Below, piece by piece: positions 25,398 to 33,399 of a stretch of DNA of 64,000 nucleotides. Position 1 is the stretch's first letter, and each line of letters starts with the position of its first letter. The DNA comes from Vibrio hyugaensis. Its GTDB lineage: Bacteria > Pseudomonadota > Gammaproteobacteria > Enterobacterales > Vibrionaceae. Where the stretch lies: NCBI RefSeq assembly GCF_002906655.1, contig NZ_CP025795.1, forward strand, positions 992,001 to 1,056,000. Reading direction: 5' to 3'. The notes beneath the pieces are model-generated. The model saw only the letters and a list, made by a program, of their open reading frames with translations. It was not told where the DNA came from and ran no database searches. A program made the position numbers and the translations under genes.

Positions 25398-25924
25398 AAA
25401 AATCAACGTATTTACCCCCAGCTTGGCTGCTTGTTCTGGTTGGCTTAGTACTGAACATAGCAGCAATTATCTTAACCAGTGTGGTGTTGGATAAACTTGG
25501 AAAAGAGACAAGCCTTCTTGCTGATCAAAAAGCTGATAATCTTTATTCGATTCAACTTGCTTGGAACAGGGTTGAAACGCTAGAGCGAAAACGAGAAGTG
25601 CTGTTATTGCATTTACATTTAGCTCAAAGCCAGAGTGTCTCCGAAGAAATGAACAAGGTACTCAGAGCGCATTTGTCTGCTTGGACTGGTGAAAAGGTCA
25701 GCCCAATCGAAATCACTCAACTTCCAACTCTGATGGCAGAAATTAATCACGCTCAAGGTAACGATCGAAATAGAATTGATAGCTATTACCTTGAAAACTT
25801 GGAGATCAGTGAAGTGATGTCAGAGTTGGAGGAAAACATGGCTTGGTATAAAAGTATTGGCTTGTTTCTTCAAGTGTTTGGTTTGGCGTTAATTTTAGCG
25901 AGAGATTTGGCTCGTAACCCCTGA
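25391..25924 (+). CDS. membrane protein of unknown function with coiled-coil core
   Basis: A 177-residue protein whose ATG overlaps the MAPEG stop. An N-terminal membrane helix (about residues 12-34, AWLLVLVGLVLNIAAIILTSVV) is followed by a charged helical region (WNRVETLERKREVLLLHLHL, VMSELEENMAWY) and a C-terminal helix (IGLFLQVFGLALILARDLA). The layout, two helices around a roughly 110-residue helical loop, resembles a small receptor or scaffold without signalling domains. I do not recognise a family. Coupling to the MAPEG gene suggests a shared membrane role. Quorum-sensing sRNA control sites begin 16 bp after its stop. Confidence 0.75.
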   Translation: MVKKSTYLPPAWLLVLVGLVLNIAAIILTSVVLDKLGKETSLLADQKADNLYSIQLAWNRVETLERKREVLLLHLHLAQSQSVSEEMNKVLRAHLSAWTGEKVSPIEITQLPTLMAEINHAQGNDRNRIDSYYLENLEISEVMSELEENMAWYKSIGLFLQVFGLALILARDLARNP

Positions 25925-25939
25925 ATTTTCCCTTATTGG

Positions 25940-25973
25940 TTGCTATTTGCGAAAATACGTTCGCATATTGCAC
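25940..25973 (+). promoter_or_regulatory. two LuxO-like enhancer sites upstream of qrr
   Basis: TTGCTATTTGCGA (25940-25952) and TCGCATATTGCAC (25961-25973) each match 11 of 13 positions of the LuxO binding consensus TTGCA-N3-TGCAA as I know it (the three spacer positions counted as matching). They sit roughly 110-140 bp upstream of the predicted qrr start, the right place for a sigma-54 enhancer. Confidence 0.75.
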
Positions 25974-26057
25974 TTTCAATAATGTTCAATTGATGGCTAT
26001 TCGTGTTGATTAATTGACATTAGTTGAATATCAATTGGTTGAGTTGTAACTGAAAAT

Positions 26058-26073
26058 TGGCACATCTAATGCT
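26058..26073 (+). promoter_or_regulatory. sigma-54 (RpoN) promoter of qrr
   Basis: TGGCAC-ATCTA-ATGCT matches the -24/-12 consensus TGGCAC-N5-TTGCW with one mismatch and correct GG-to-GC spacing. Transcription would start about 12 nt after the GC, at the first base of the sRNA hairpin. Confidence 0.85.
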
Positions 26074-26081
26074 TAAGTTAG

Positions 26082-26188
26082 GGTGACCCTTTAAGCCGAG
26101 GGTCACCTAGCCAACTGACGTTGTTAGTGAACCAGATTGTTCACAAGTATATATAGCCAATCACATCTCTTGTGTTTGGCTTTTTTTT
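26082..26188 (+). ncRNA. qrr: Qrr quorum-regulatory sRNA
   Basis: About 107 nt. The first stem-loop is GGTGACCCT-TTAAGCCG-AGGGTCACC (26082-26107), followed directly by the conserved target-pairing core CCTAGCCAACTGACGTTGTT. A terminator hairpin follows (AGCCAA at 26155-26160, TTGGCT ending near 26180) with T8 at 26181-26188. This is the Qrr architecture of Vibrio: phosphorylated LuxO and RpoN drive transcription at low cell density, and the RNA acts with Hfq to control luxR-type, luxO and aphA mRNAs. Upstream LuxO-like sites and the sigma-54 promoter support the call. Which of the several Qrr paralogues this is cannot be decided; luxO is not in the window. Confidence 0.95.
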
Positions 26189-26286
26189 CACAATCAATTC
26201 ACGGATGAATTGTTACAGTTTCGGGTCGAAGAGTCGCGATAGCTGTGATAGTTTTCGCCCGAGTTTAATCATAATTGGTTGTATTA

Positions 26287-26826
26287 ATGAAGAAAATTGT
26301 ACGTTTGGTTGGTGTGGTCTCCATAATGGGGTCTCAGTCTGTGTATGCAATGAGTGAAAAAGATTGGGATGTTCTGACAGACATTGGTGCGTATGGCCTG
26401 GTTGCTACCGCAGCGGCCGTCCCTGCTTACAAAGGGGATTGGGAAGGCTTTTGGCAAGCGGGGTTCAGCATTGGTGCTGCTTCAGGCATCGGTTTGATCG
26501 GTAAAACCACTATAGATGCAGAACGTCCGGATAAAAGTGGTAACGACAGTTTCCCATCCAACCATACGGCTAACGCTTTTGCTTCGGCAACAAACCTTTA
26601 TTTACGTTATGGTTGGGAAGCTGGTTTACCTGCATATGGCGTTGCAGCACTGGTGGGTGTAGGGCGTGTGGAGGCCAAAAAACATTATTGGCGTGATGTT
26701 CTTGCTGGTGCTGCTTTAGGTACGTTGAGCGCGTATGTCTTCACTGACGCTTATGATGAAAATGTGCAGCTTGTCCCATGGGTGACGAGTGAAGACGTTG
26801 GTGTATCGCTAACTTATCATTGGTAA
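26287..26826 (+). CDS. periplasmic PAP2-family acid phosphatase
   Basis: About 179 residues from ATG 26287 with a signal peptide (VRLVGVVSIMGSQSVYA). The three PAP2/vanadium-haloperoxidase motifs are present: K....RP in GKTTIDAERPDKS, PSNHT in SFPSNHTANAF (a PSGH variant with the catalytic His), and R..A..H....D in RVEAKKHYWRDVLAG. It likely removes phosphate from lipid or small phosphoesters outside the inner membrane. Its C-terminus VGVSLTYHW ends in an aromatic residue in the style of outer-membrane proteins, which I leave as a curiosity. It follows the qrr terminator by about 100 bp. Confidence 0.85.
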   Translation: MKKIVRLVGVVSIMGSQSVYAMSEKDWDVLTDIGAYGLVATAAAVPAYKGDWEGFWQAGFSIGAASGIGLIGKTTIDAERPDKSGNDSFPSNHTANAFASATNLYLRYGWEAGLPAYGVAALVGVGRVEAKKHYWRDVLAGAALGTLSAYVFTDAYDENVQLVPWVTSEDVGVSLTYHW

Positions 26827-26848
26827 ACTTCTGCTATCACGATCAAAA

Positions 26849-26878
26849 GAGCCTCGGCATACCCGAGGCTCCTGTTTT
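26849..26878. terminator. Rho-independent terminator, probably bidirectional
   Basis: GAGCCTCGG-CATAC-CCGAGGCTC (26849-26871) then CTGTTTT on the plus strand, with CAAAA on the other side. It lies between the convergent PAP2 and EEP-family genes. Confidence 0.8.
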
Positions 26879-26905
26879 ATGATTCTTCTTTTCTAAGCGC
26901 AGTTT

Positions 26906-28270
26906 TTAGAACTGAGCTTTAATCCAAATCATACGGTGGTCTGAAGAGACATCTTTGCCATTGCCGTACTTACCGATACGGTCGTCGTTAAACAGCTTAC
27001 GACCTTCTTCATATGACGCTGCCCAGTAAACACCAGAATCAGCCACGTTTAGGTTCGCTGATGGCATCGCATAGTCAACACCAAGACCGAATGTAGACGT
27101 AATGCGGTTTGGAATTGGATGTGTTGAATTTTTGTCTACCGCGTGCTCGGCTGCACCATAGCTTGTTGGGTAAAGCTCGCCATTCATCACATCTTGGTTT
27201 ACCAACGGATCATTGTGGAAGTCTTGCATGATTTCACTAAAGCCATCGCCATCCAATGGGTCAAGGTTTTGGTCACCCATCATCACAAACTTCGCACCTT
27301 CAGCTAAGCCACCTTTGTTGCCTGCATCATCGTAGAAGTATTCTTTACCTTGTACATAGTGATGCCAGAACTCAACTTCTGCACCGTTTTGAACTTTGTT
27401 TTTGCCTGGATCGAATACTGGTGGAGTAGGGTGAGACATCAATAGATGGACAACTTCGTCGCCTTTTTCTGTTGGGATAATAATCGGCGCATCTACGTGG
27501 TTTTTAGAAGACAGACGAACAACATCCCACTCTTCTGCTGTGTACCAATCGTCACCACAGGCCATGCCATCAGGGATCGTTTGTGAACCGTCACAGATAG
27601 TGATGGTTGGGATTTCTGCCCCTTCCATGTCTTTCCACTTGAACTCTTGGAAAGTTCGTGTGTTTTCTGTGTCAATTTTGTATTTAGACATCAGTGCAAA
27701 TGCGTATTGACCATGATAGAAACCAAAGCCCCATGCATCGCCAGGAAGTTGGCCTGCAGTGCCATTGTTATCTAGGTCAAGGTCACTGTTTAAGCCTGTG
27801 TTGGTTGAGTAAGATTCTGCGTAAGGATACTCAATAGGCTCAAGGTTAGCTTCGCCACCGGCGCCTTCAAGGCTTTGTGCGATAGATAGGTAGTTTTTCT
27901 GGAAACCTTCCAGTGCGACTTTATCTTCTCCAGTACCATCATTATTGAATTCCGCCATCATCAGAACATCAGGTCGGTTTTTTTGAATGATGGCTGCGAC
28001 GTTACGAATTTGAATGACTTTCTCAGCCATTGTTTTATCTTCGTCGGCGATTGTGCCGTCAAGGTAAGCGGTTACCAGCTCAGTTTGCTTCGCTGGTTCA
28101 ACTTGCATTTCTGCAACGAGATCTTCAAAAGTATTACGATCAAAAGAGAGGTTATAAGTGGCGATCTTTACTTCTTTAGGTTGAACATCTACGTATTCAG
28201 TGTCGTCGTTGCAGCCAGTAAGTAACGCAGCGCCGATTAGGAGAGCTAAAGGGGTTTTGATGTATTTCAT
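26906..28270 (-). CDS. lipoprotein of the endonuclease/exonuclease/phosphatase family
   Basis: A 454-residue protein with a lipoprotein signal (PLALLIGAALLTGC, lipobox LTGC, Cys about residue 20). The EEP fold motifs are in order: ATYNLSFD (Asn), VLMMAEFNNDG (catalytic Glu), a central region with two cysteine-bearing loops, MGDQNLDPLDGDG (Asp/Asn), and the terminal SSDHRMIW (Asp-His). It should be a surface or periplasmic Mg-dependent phosphoesterase; nucleic acid, phytate-like or sugar-phosphate substrates are all possible. It is a single gene with its own promoter region upstream. Confidence 0.82.
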   Translation of the reverse strand: MKYIKTPLALLIGAALLTGCNDDTEYVDVQPKEVKIATYNLSFDRNTFEDLVAEMQVEPAKQTELVTAYLDGTIADEDKTMAEKVIQIRNVAAIIQKNRPDVLMMAEFNNDGTGEDKVALEGFQKNYLSIAQSLEGAGGEANLEPIEYPYAESYSTNTGLNSDLDLDNNGTAGQLPGDAWGFGFYHGQYAFALMSKYKIDTENTRTFQEFKWKDMEGAEIPTITICDGSQTIPDGMACGDDWYTAEEWDVVRLSSKNHVDAPIIIPTEKGDEVVHLLMSHPTPPVFDPGKNKVQNGAEVEFWHHYVQGKEYFYDDAGNKGGLAEGAKFVMMGDQNLDPLDGDGFSEIMQDFHNDPLVNQDVMNGELYPTSYGAAEHAVDKNSTHPIPNRITSTFGLGVDYAMPSANLNVADSGVYWAASYEEGRKLFNDDRIGKYGNGKDVSSDHRMIWIKAQF

Positions 28271-28574
28271 TAGTATGCAATACCTTATAATTGGGTTCGC
28301 GCAAATACTAAAGTTATCAGTAACTTTTGTAAGCGATCTTTGTCACACAAACGATTGCGTAGTTGCACTAATGATCAGGTTTTGTGTGATTAATGCAATA
28401 AGTGCATCATTTTCAACAGCAGAAGGTTATATACAATCTGTTAAATAATGATGTCTATTTTATTTAATTGGAACAGATTTATAGGGTTTATTGATTGAAT
28501 TAGATGGATTTTGTTCGCATACAAACTGAGTTTAGGTGGGAGACGTTTTTCTTTATACTGTGCACGTACCAGAA

Positions 28575-28618
28575 GTGAGGACGACCTCACCGCTCTCATC
28601 ACTATCGGGGACGGCCCC
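28575..28618 (+). promoter_or_regulatory. guanidine-II (mini-ykkC) riboswitch
   Basis: Two short hairpins with the diagnostic ACGR loops: GTGAGG-ACGA-CCTCAC (28575-28590) and GGGG-ACGG-CCCC (28607-28618), joined by a 16-nt linker. The second hairpin ends 8 nt before the ribosome binding site (AGGA at 28626-28629) of a SugE/Gdx-type gene, which fits translational control. A TATACT at 28554-28559 is a plausible -10 box. In this class guanidinium brings the two loops together and exposes the ribosome binding site. Confidence 0.93.
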
Positions 28619-28637
28619 AATTGCTAGGAATCTCTTA

Positions 28638-28952
28638 ATGGCTTGGGCAATTCTTTTTCTTGCGGGTCTATGCGAAGTAGCATGGGCTGTTGGGCTTAAA
28701 TACTCAGAAGGCTTCAGCAAGCTTGGCGCGTCAGCATTCACTATTGGCTTTATGGCGTTAAGCTTTTGGTTGCTTGGTATTGCGCTTAGAACATTACCAC
28801 TTGGTATTGCTTATGGTGTTTGGGTGGGGATTGGTGCGATAGGGACGGCGATTGCCAGTATCTATTTATTCAATGAACCAGCGACATTGGTCAAGCTCAT
28901 CAGCTTACTGTTGATTGTTGCTGGTATTGCAGGCTTAAAGTTTGCGGCTTAA
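28638..28952 (+). CDS. gdx: guanidinium exporter Gdx (SugE), SMR family
   Basis: A 104-residue, four-helix protein from ATG 28638 with AGGA upstream; longer readings from 28536 would run through the riboswitch. The sequence MAWAILFLAGLCEVAWAVGL, with the essential Glu of helix 1, and IAYGVWVGIGAIGTAI closely follows E. coli SugE/Gdx. Gdx exports guanidinium in exchange for protons. The guanidine-II riboswitch immediately upstream gives strong independent support and argues against a general quaternary-ammonium pump. Confidence 0.95.
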   Translation: MAWAILFLAGLCEVAWAVGLKYSEGFSKLGASAFTIGFMALSFWLLGIALRTLPLGIAYGVWVGIGAIGTAIASIYLFNEPATLVKLISLLLIVAGIAGLKFAA

Positions 28953-28972
28953 GCTCTCAATCACTGATAAGT

Positions 28973-28999
28973 AAAAGCCAGAGTCAGACTCTGGCTTTT
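28973..28999. terminator. bidirectional Rho-independent terminator
   Basis: AAAAGCCAGAG and CTCTGGCTTTT arms around TCAGA, between the convergent gdx and EamA-family genes. Confidence 0.85.
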
Positions 29000-29026
29000 C
29001 GCATTTTAAAGCAGGTTCTTGCCTTG

Positions 29027-29926
29027 TTAGCGTTTGATAAATGGCAACTTTAAGTGCTGTCCAAATACGTTGATAAGCGCGCCTGTAACAATCAGTGCTC
29101 CCCCTAAGTAAGTCCAAGCGGACGGTAACTCACCAAAGAATATGATCCCCAGCAGTACAGAGAATATGATTTGGACATAAGAGTAGGCGGAGGCTTTACC
29201 GGCTTCCTGAGTTTGCATGGCCTTGGTTAAACCAAGTTGGCCAATTTGGGTAAATACACCAACGAGAACGAGCATCAAGGTTAAGTACAAATCCGGCATC
29301 ACGAACTGATCTCCGATGAGCAGGATAGATGCTGGAAGCGCAACCAATGGAAAATAGAAGATAATAACGGAGCTGTCTTCTGTCTGACTGAGCTTCCGAA
29401 CAATCACGTACGCAATCGAACTACCAAATGCACCTAATATCGCGATCATAACACTGAACATCGGAAGGGCATGTTCAGCATTAGGGCCCGTTTCCGAACT
29501 GACCATGACGTAGACACCCAATAAACACAGCACAATACAAATTAGAGTGGAAAACTGAATGCGTTCTTTAAGGAAGAAGACCGCGAGTAGTGCTGTAAAT
29601 ACAGGGTGAATGTACTGAAAAATAGTTGCTTCTGCTAATGGCAGCGTCGTAACGGAATAGTACACACACATGAGCGCCATCGTGCCAACCGCGCCTCGCG
29701 CAAACAACAAGGGTTTGTTATTGCCCCAAACCGATATGCCTTTGCGTTTTACATCTAGGTAACTGATCACGAGTGAAACTAAAGCCCTTGCTGCGACAAT
29801 TTCAAATACAGGTATGCCATGTAAGCTGACATGCTTAACAGTGGCTGACATGAGAGCGAAACCAAAGGCAGAGAGCACCATAAAGCGCACGCCAATGGGA
29901 ATCATCGAGTTGATTGAATTAGGCAT
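29027..29926 (-). CDS. EamA/DMT-family transporter
   Basis: A 299-residue, ten-helix protein with two EamA halves: MVLSAFGFALMSATVKHVSL and EIVAARALVSLVISYLDVKR in the first, and TKAMQTQEAGKASAYSYVQI, FFGELPSAWTYLGGALIV in the second. The stretch SVTTLPLAEATIFQYIHPVF is typical of DMT exporters of the RhaT/YdcZ side. The substrate is unknown; amino-acid or metabolite export is the usual guess. Single gene. Confidence 0.85.
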   Translation of the reverse strand: MPNSINSMIPIGVRFMVLSAFGFALMSATVKHVSLHGIPVFEIVAARALVSLVISYLDVKRKGISVWGNNKPLLFARGAVGTMALMCVYYSVTTLPLAEATIFQYIHPVFTALLAVFFLKERIQFSTLICIVLCLLGVYVMVSSETGPNAEHALPMFSVMIAILGAFGSSIAYVIVRKLSQTEDSSVIIFYFPLVALPASILLIGDQFVMPDLYLTLMLVLVGVFTQIGQLGLTKAMQTQEAGKASAYSYVQIIFSVLLGIIFFGELPSAWTYLGGALIVTGALINVFGQHLKLPFIKR

Positions 29927-30076
29927 CTTACGGCTCGTTTATTGAGGGAGATCGCACTTTAGCATACTAGACTGACAAAAAGATCAGCACCTTGTGATTA
30001 AGGCTCCGGATCTTCTTGAACCAAGGTAGACTGTCTCGTTTAGATATAAAAATAATAAATACATAAGGAGAAAGGG

Positions 30077-30529
30077 ATGATTCCTATTCAAGCAACGCAT
30101 GTATCTGGTGTGGTGATTTCCGAATTCGACGGCATAAAGAAGATGTTGTTGTTAGAGCGAGTCAAAGGTGGTTATTGGTGTCATGTAGCTGGTGGTGTCG
30201 AAGAAGAGGAAATTGGCTGGCAAACGATCGTTCGAGAGCTCAAAGAAGAAACACAAATTGAAGACGTCGAGCTTCACAGTGCGGATTTTCTTGAGCAGTT
30301 TTATGAAGCCCATAAGAACCGAATCATGGTCATTCCTTGCTTTGTTATGTTTTGTAAACCCAACCAAGAAGTGGTATTGAACCACGAACATATCGATTAC
30401 CGTTGGTGTTCGTTAGAAGAGGCAAAACAACTTGCTCCTTTTGCTAACCAGCATCAACTGTATGATCATGTGTGGCAAAACTATGTAGATAAAGCACCAA
30501 CACCATTTACTCTTATTAAACAGAGCTAG
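30077..30529 (+). CDS. Nudix hydrolase
   Basis: A 150-residue protein with AAGGAG about 7 nt before ATG 30077. The Nudix box is at about residues 40-62: GGVEEEEIGWQTIVREL followed by KEETQI. It fits G-x5-E-x7-REUxEExGU except that the late Gly is Gln; the metal-binding REL-KEE core is intact. It should hydrolyse a nucleoside diphosphate linked to another group; substrate unknown. It lies 18 bp before a GNAT gene and may share its transcript. Confidence 0.88.
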   Translation: MIPIQATHVSGVVISEFDGIKKMLLLERVKGGYWCHVAGGVEEEEIGWQTIVRELKEETQIEDVELHSADFLEQFYEAHKNRIMVIPCFVMFCKPNQEVVLNHEHIDYRWCSLEEAKQLAPFANQHQLYDHVWQNYVDKAPTPFTLIKQS

Positions 30530-30547
30530 ATTCAAACAGGAAAAACG

Positions 30548-31108
30548 ATGTACGAAGGGTATGAAACGCGTCAACCGCTGCAAATCTCTGAACGTATTAC
30601 GATAGAGCCATTAATGACCAAGCACGCCAATACGTTACTTGAAGTTGTCAATAAAAGCCGCGACAGCCTGTCTCGTTATCTGCCATGGACAGAGTTCGTA
30701 AAGAATCGACGCGAAGCCGTGCGTTACATTTCTCAACGTATCAACAGTCGTGCAAGCGAAGCACACTGGTTTGCGCTTTTACTGGATAATCAATTTGTCG
30801 GCGTTCTCGGTATTAAAGGTGTGAACGAAGAGACACGCGTAACAGAGGTGGGTTATTGGCTTGCAGAAAGTGGGCGTGGTCATCGTGTCGTCAATCAAGT
30901 GCTCTCTGTCATTATCCCGTTAGTGAAGGGAAGAGGGCACGCGAGCTTGATTCAGTTTCATTGTATGGAAGATAACATCGCGAGTATTAAAGTAGCGGAA
31001 CGAGCGGGAGCCTCTTTAAAAGAATACGTTGATCATGATTTTGAAACGTTGGACCCTTCTCAGCGATTAGGCATTTATGAATTGAAATTAGCTGAAATCA
31101 GTGTTTGA
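30548..31108 (+). CDS. GNAT acetyltransferase, RimJ/RimL type
   Basis: A 186-residue protein with AGGAAAAACG before ATG 30548. The N-terminus has the RimL-like ERITIEPLMTKHANTLLEVV and SRYLPWTEFVKN. The acetyl-CoA fold is seen in ALLLDNQFVGVLGIKGV, EVGYWLAESGRGHRVVNQVL and IQFHCMEDNIASIKVAERAG. Members acetylate N-termini of ribosomal proteins or related targets; the exact substrate is unknown. It follows the Nudix gene closely. Confidence 0.88.
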   Translation: MYEGYETRQPLQISERITIEPLMTKHANTLLEVVNKSRDSLSRYLPWTEFVKNRREAVRYISQRINSRASEAHWFALLLDNQFVGVLGIKGVNEETRVTEVGYWLAESGRGHRVVNQVLSVIIPLVKGRGHASLIQFHCMEDNIASIKVAERAGASLKEYVDHDFETLDPSQRLGIYELKLAEISV

Positions 31109-31173
31109 TAAACATAACCTAAAAGTAAATGTGGCGATATAAAAGAAAGAACAAATAGCAAAGGAACAGAGCG

Positions 31174-31584
31174 ATGGAAATAAGTATTCGTCCCATTACT
31201 TGGCAAGAAGTAATGCCTATTCGCCATAAGGTATTGTGGCCCCAGAAGGCTATCGAGCATTGCATAGTAGAGGGTGATGAAGACGCTGAACACTTTGGGG
31301 CGTTTGTGAATGATGTTTTGGTTGGTATTGCCTCAATCTATCTTGATGACAACAAAGCAAGACTGCGCAAATTTGCGGTGTTGCCGGAGTTTCGAAGATT
31401 AAGCATTGGGTCTTCGCTGATTCGATATATTTTAGCGAATCTACAGTTGTCACCCGTTGAATATTTTTGGTGTGATGCGAGGGAATCTGCTCTGGCTTTC
31501 TATGAAAAGTTTGGGATGCAAGTTGAGGGTGAACGCTTCTACAAATCTGAAATTCCTTACTACAAAATGAAGCTTGCGCTTTAA
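31174..31584 (+). CDS. GNAT-family N-acetyltransferase
   Basis: A 136-residue, single-domain GNAT with AAGGA before ATG 31174. The start SIRPITWQEVMPIRHKVLWP and the acetyl-CoA segment RKFAVLPEFRRLSIGSSLIR are typical, with FYEKFGMQVEGERFYK closing the fold. It is distinct from the RimL-type neighbour. Substrate unknown; small-molecule acetylation is as likely as protein. Confidence 0.85.
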   Translation: MEISIRPITWQEVMPIRHKVLWPQKAIEHCIVEGDEDAEHFGAFVNDVLVGIASIYLDDNKARLRKFAVLPEFRRLSIGSSLIRYILANLQLSPVEYFWCDARESALAFYEKFGMQVEGERFYKSEIPYYKMKLAL

Positions 31585-31712
31585 GCAAAATAAATCTGAG
31601 TTTGAACTCTAACTTCCTTATTGCGTTAATAGTCAGAATGTTGCCCTTGTGTTAACTTTGAATCGTACATAAGTGCGACATTGCCCGTTATCGGGTGCAC
31701 AAGGAGATAAAC

Positions 31713-33125
31713 ATGAACGCGATCGTCGACGTCGAAGTGGGTCAATTACTACAGCAGAAGTTAGATAAAGTCAGAGCGGCGTATAACTCAGAACCATTCC
31801 CGAGCTTAGACGCCAGAAAGCAAAAGCTTAATCTTCTCAAGCAGACTATCTTGGATAACCAACAAGATTTAGTTGAAGCGTTGAGTGAAGATTTTGGCTA
31901 CCGCTCTGAGTTTGATACAGCAATGACAGATGTACTGCCGACCGTTGCTCAAATCAACTACACCCTAAAACGCCTCAACAAATGGTGTAAACCAAGCCGT
32001 CGTCATGCTGGTTTATTGCTTGCTCCCTCAAAAGTTACGGTGGAGTACCAACCTGTTGGTGTTGTTGGCATTATTTCTCCTTGGAATTTCCCGGTCATTC
32101 TTAGCTTGTCCCCTTTGGTAACAGCTCTTGCAGCCGGAAACCGAGTCATGATGAAGCTGAGTGAATTTACGCCACTCACAAATAAAGTGATCACTGAGAT
32201 ATGTCGAGCATTGCCCGATGATGTCATTGTTGTCGAAGGGGAAGCAGAGGTTGCTCAAGCATTCAGCAAGTTACCGTTTGATCACTTGCTGTTTACTGGA
32301 TCAACCAATGTTGGCCGTGCGGTTGCTCGTGCCGCGGCAGAGAACTTAACGCCAATTACATTGGAGCTTGGCGGAAAGTCTCCGGTTATCGTGGCGGAAG
32401 ACGCCAACTTAAATAAAGCGGTCGATGCTATTTTGTTCGGTAAGTGTATTAATGCGGGGCAAATTTGCGTTGCTCCAGATTATGCTTTTGTACCGGAGGG
32501 AAGAGTCAATGAGTTTGTTGCGCTCTTCCTACAGCGTTTTGACGCGCTTTACTTAAAAGATCAAAACGACCAAGGCTTTACTCACATCATCAACCAACGC
32601 CAGTACGACCGTTTAAAGGCTGTGCTGGAAGATGCTAAAGCCAAGGGCGCAGAAGTACATACCGTGCCCGAGACGAGTTCAGAAGGCCGACGATTATACC
32701 CGCATTTGGTCACCAATGTTTCAGAAGAGATGACTATTATGCAGGAAGAGATTTTTGGCCCCCTTATGCCAATTAAGCCTTACCGTGATATGCAAGAAGT
32801 CATCAGCTATATCAACCAGAATCAACGCCCACTTGCGCTCTACATCATGTCAGACGACAAACGCACTGTTGAGCATATTACCCGTAACACCCACAGTGGC
32901 GGGGTTGGCGTGAATGATACCATCTTGCATGTAGGCGCAGAAGACGCACCATTTGGCGGTATCGGTGAATCTGGTATCGGTCGCTATCACGGTGAAGAAG
33001 GTTTTAGAACCTTTAGTCATGCTAAAACTATTTTGCATACTCCAACGTGGCTACCACGTGTAGGGATGTTGATGGAGCGTCGTAGTATGGCCATCAAAGC
33101 GTTGCAAAAGTTCTTTTTGCGTTAA
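31713..33125 (+). CDS. aldehyde dehydrogenase (coniferyl-aldehyde type)
   Basis: A 470-residue protein from ATG 31713 with AAGGAG 7 nt upstream; the longer reading from 31695 is not used. ALDH motifs are VGIISPWNFPVIL, FTGSTNVGRAV, the Glu of ITLELGGKSP, the catalytic Cys in CINAGQICVAP and EEIFGPLMPI. The ending (DAPFGGIGESGIGRYHGEEG) and the length resemble coniferyl-aldehyde dehydrogenases. It oxidises an aldehyde to the acid with NAD(P)+; the true substrate is uncertain. Single gene. Confidence 0.9.
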   Translation: MNAIVDVEVGQLLQQKLDKVRAAYNSEPFPSLDARKQKLNLLKQTILDNQQDLVEALSEDFGYRSEFDTAMTDVLPTVAQINYTLKRLNKWCKPSRRHAGLLLAPSKVTVEYQPVGVVGIISPWNFPVILSLSPLVTALAAGNRVMMKLSEFTPLTNKVITEICRALPDDVIVVEGEAEVAQAFSKLPFDHLLFTGSTNVGRAVARAAAENLTPITLELGGKSPVIVAEDANLNKAVDAILFGKCINAGQICVAPDYAFVPEGRVNEFVALFLQRFDALYLKDQNDQGFTHIINQRQYDRLKAVLEDAKAKGAEVHTVPETSSEGRRLYPHLVTNVSEEMTIMQEEIFGPLMPIKPYRDMQEVISYINQNQRPLALYIMSDDKRTVEHITRNTHSGGVGVNDTILHVGAEDAPFGGIGESGIGRYHGEEGFRTFSHAKTILHTPTWLPRVGMLMERRSMAIKALQKFFLR

Positions 33126-33355
33126 CTTTGTTGGAGATTTAGCGCCCTCGTTATCACTTCAGTCCCGATACCTTTTGTCGATTGAGAAAATTCGACAGAG
33201 GCAAGAGCGGTGTGTGAAGGTCATCCTTTATTGGCGCGCGATCTTGCCACATTACTGTGTTGAATGAGATGGATAGTGCCTGGATACAGAGCGATACGAG
33301 TTCAAACTGACAAGTGTACTCTGAACGTATTTTGTTCGATTGCTAATATGGCTCA

Positions 33356-33386
33356 TATGGACCATAATAATAAGACCATTTGGTCT
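33356..33386 (+). promoter_or_regulatory. palindromic operator candidates of the RES-Xre operon
   Basis: TATGG-A-CCATA (33356-33366) and AGACCA-TT-TGGTCT (33373-33386) are perfect inverted repeats just upstream of the ribosome binding site GGAG (33389-33392). Antitoxins of this type repress their own operon, so these are likely binding sites. Confidence 0.55.
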
Positions 33387-33399
33387 GCAGGAGTTCAAT

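Noticed and set aside
28536..28637. Longer reading of gdx from 28536
   Set aside because: It would translate the guanidine-II riboswitch; the conserved SugE start and ribosome binding site are at 28638.
33160..33205. TGTCGA/TCGACA inverted repeat after the aldehyde dehydrogenase gene
   Set aside because: Six-base arms with a ten-base loop and no T tract; too weak to call a terminator.
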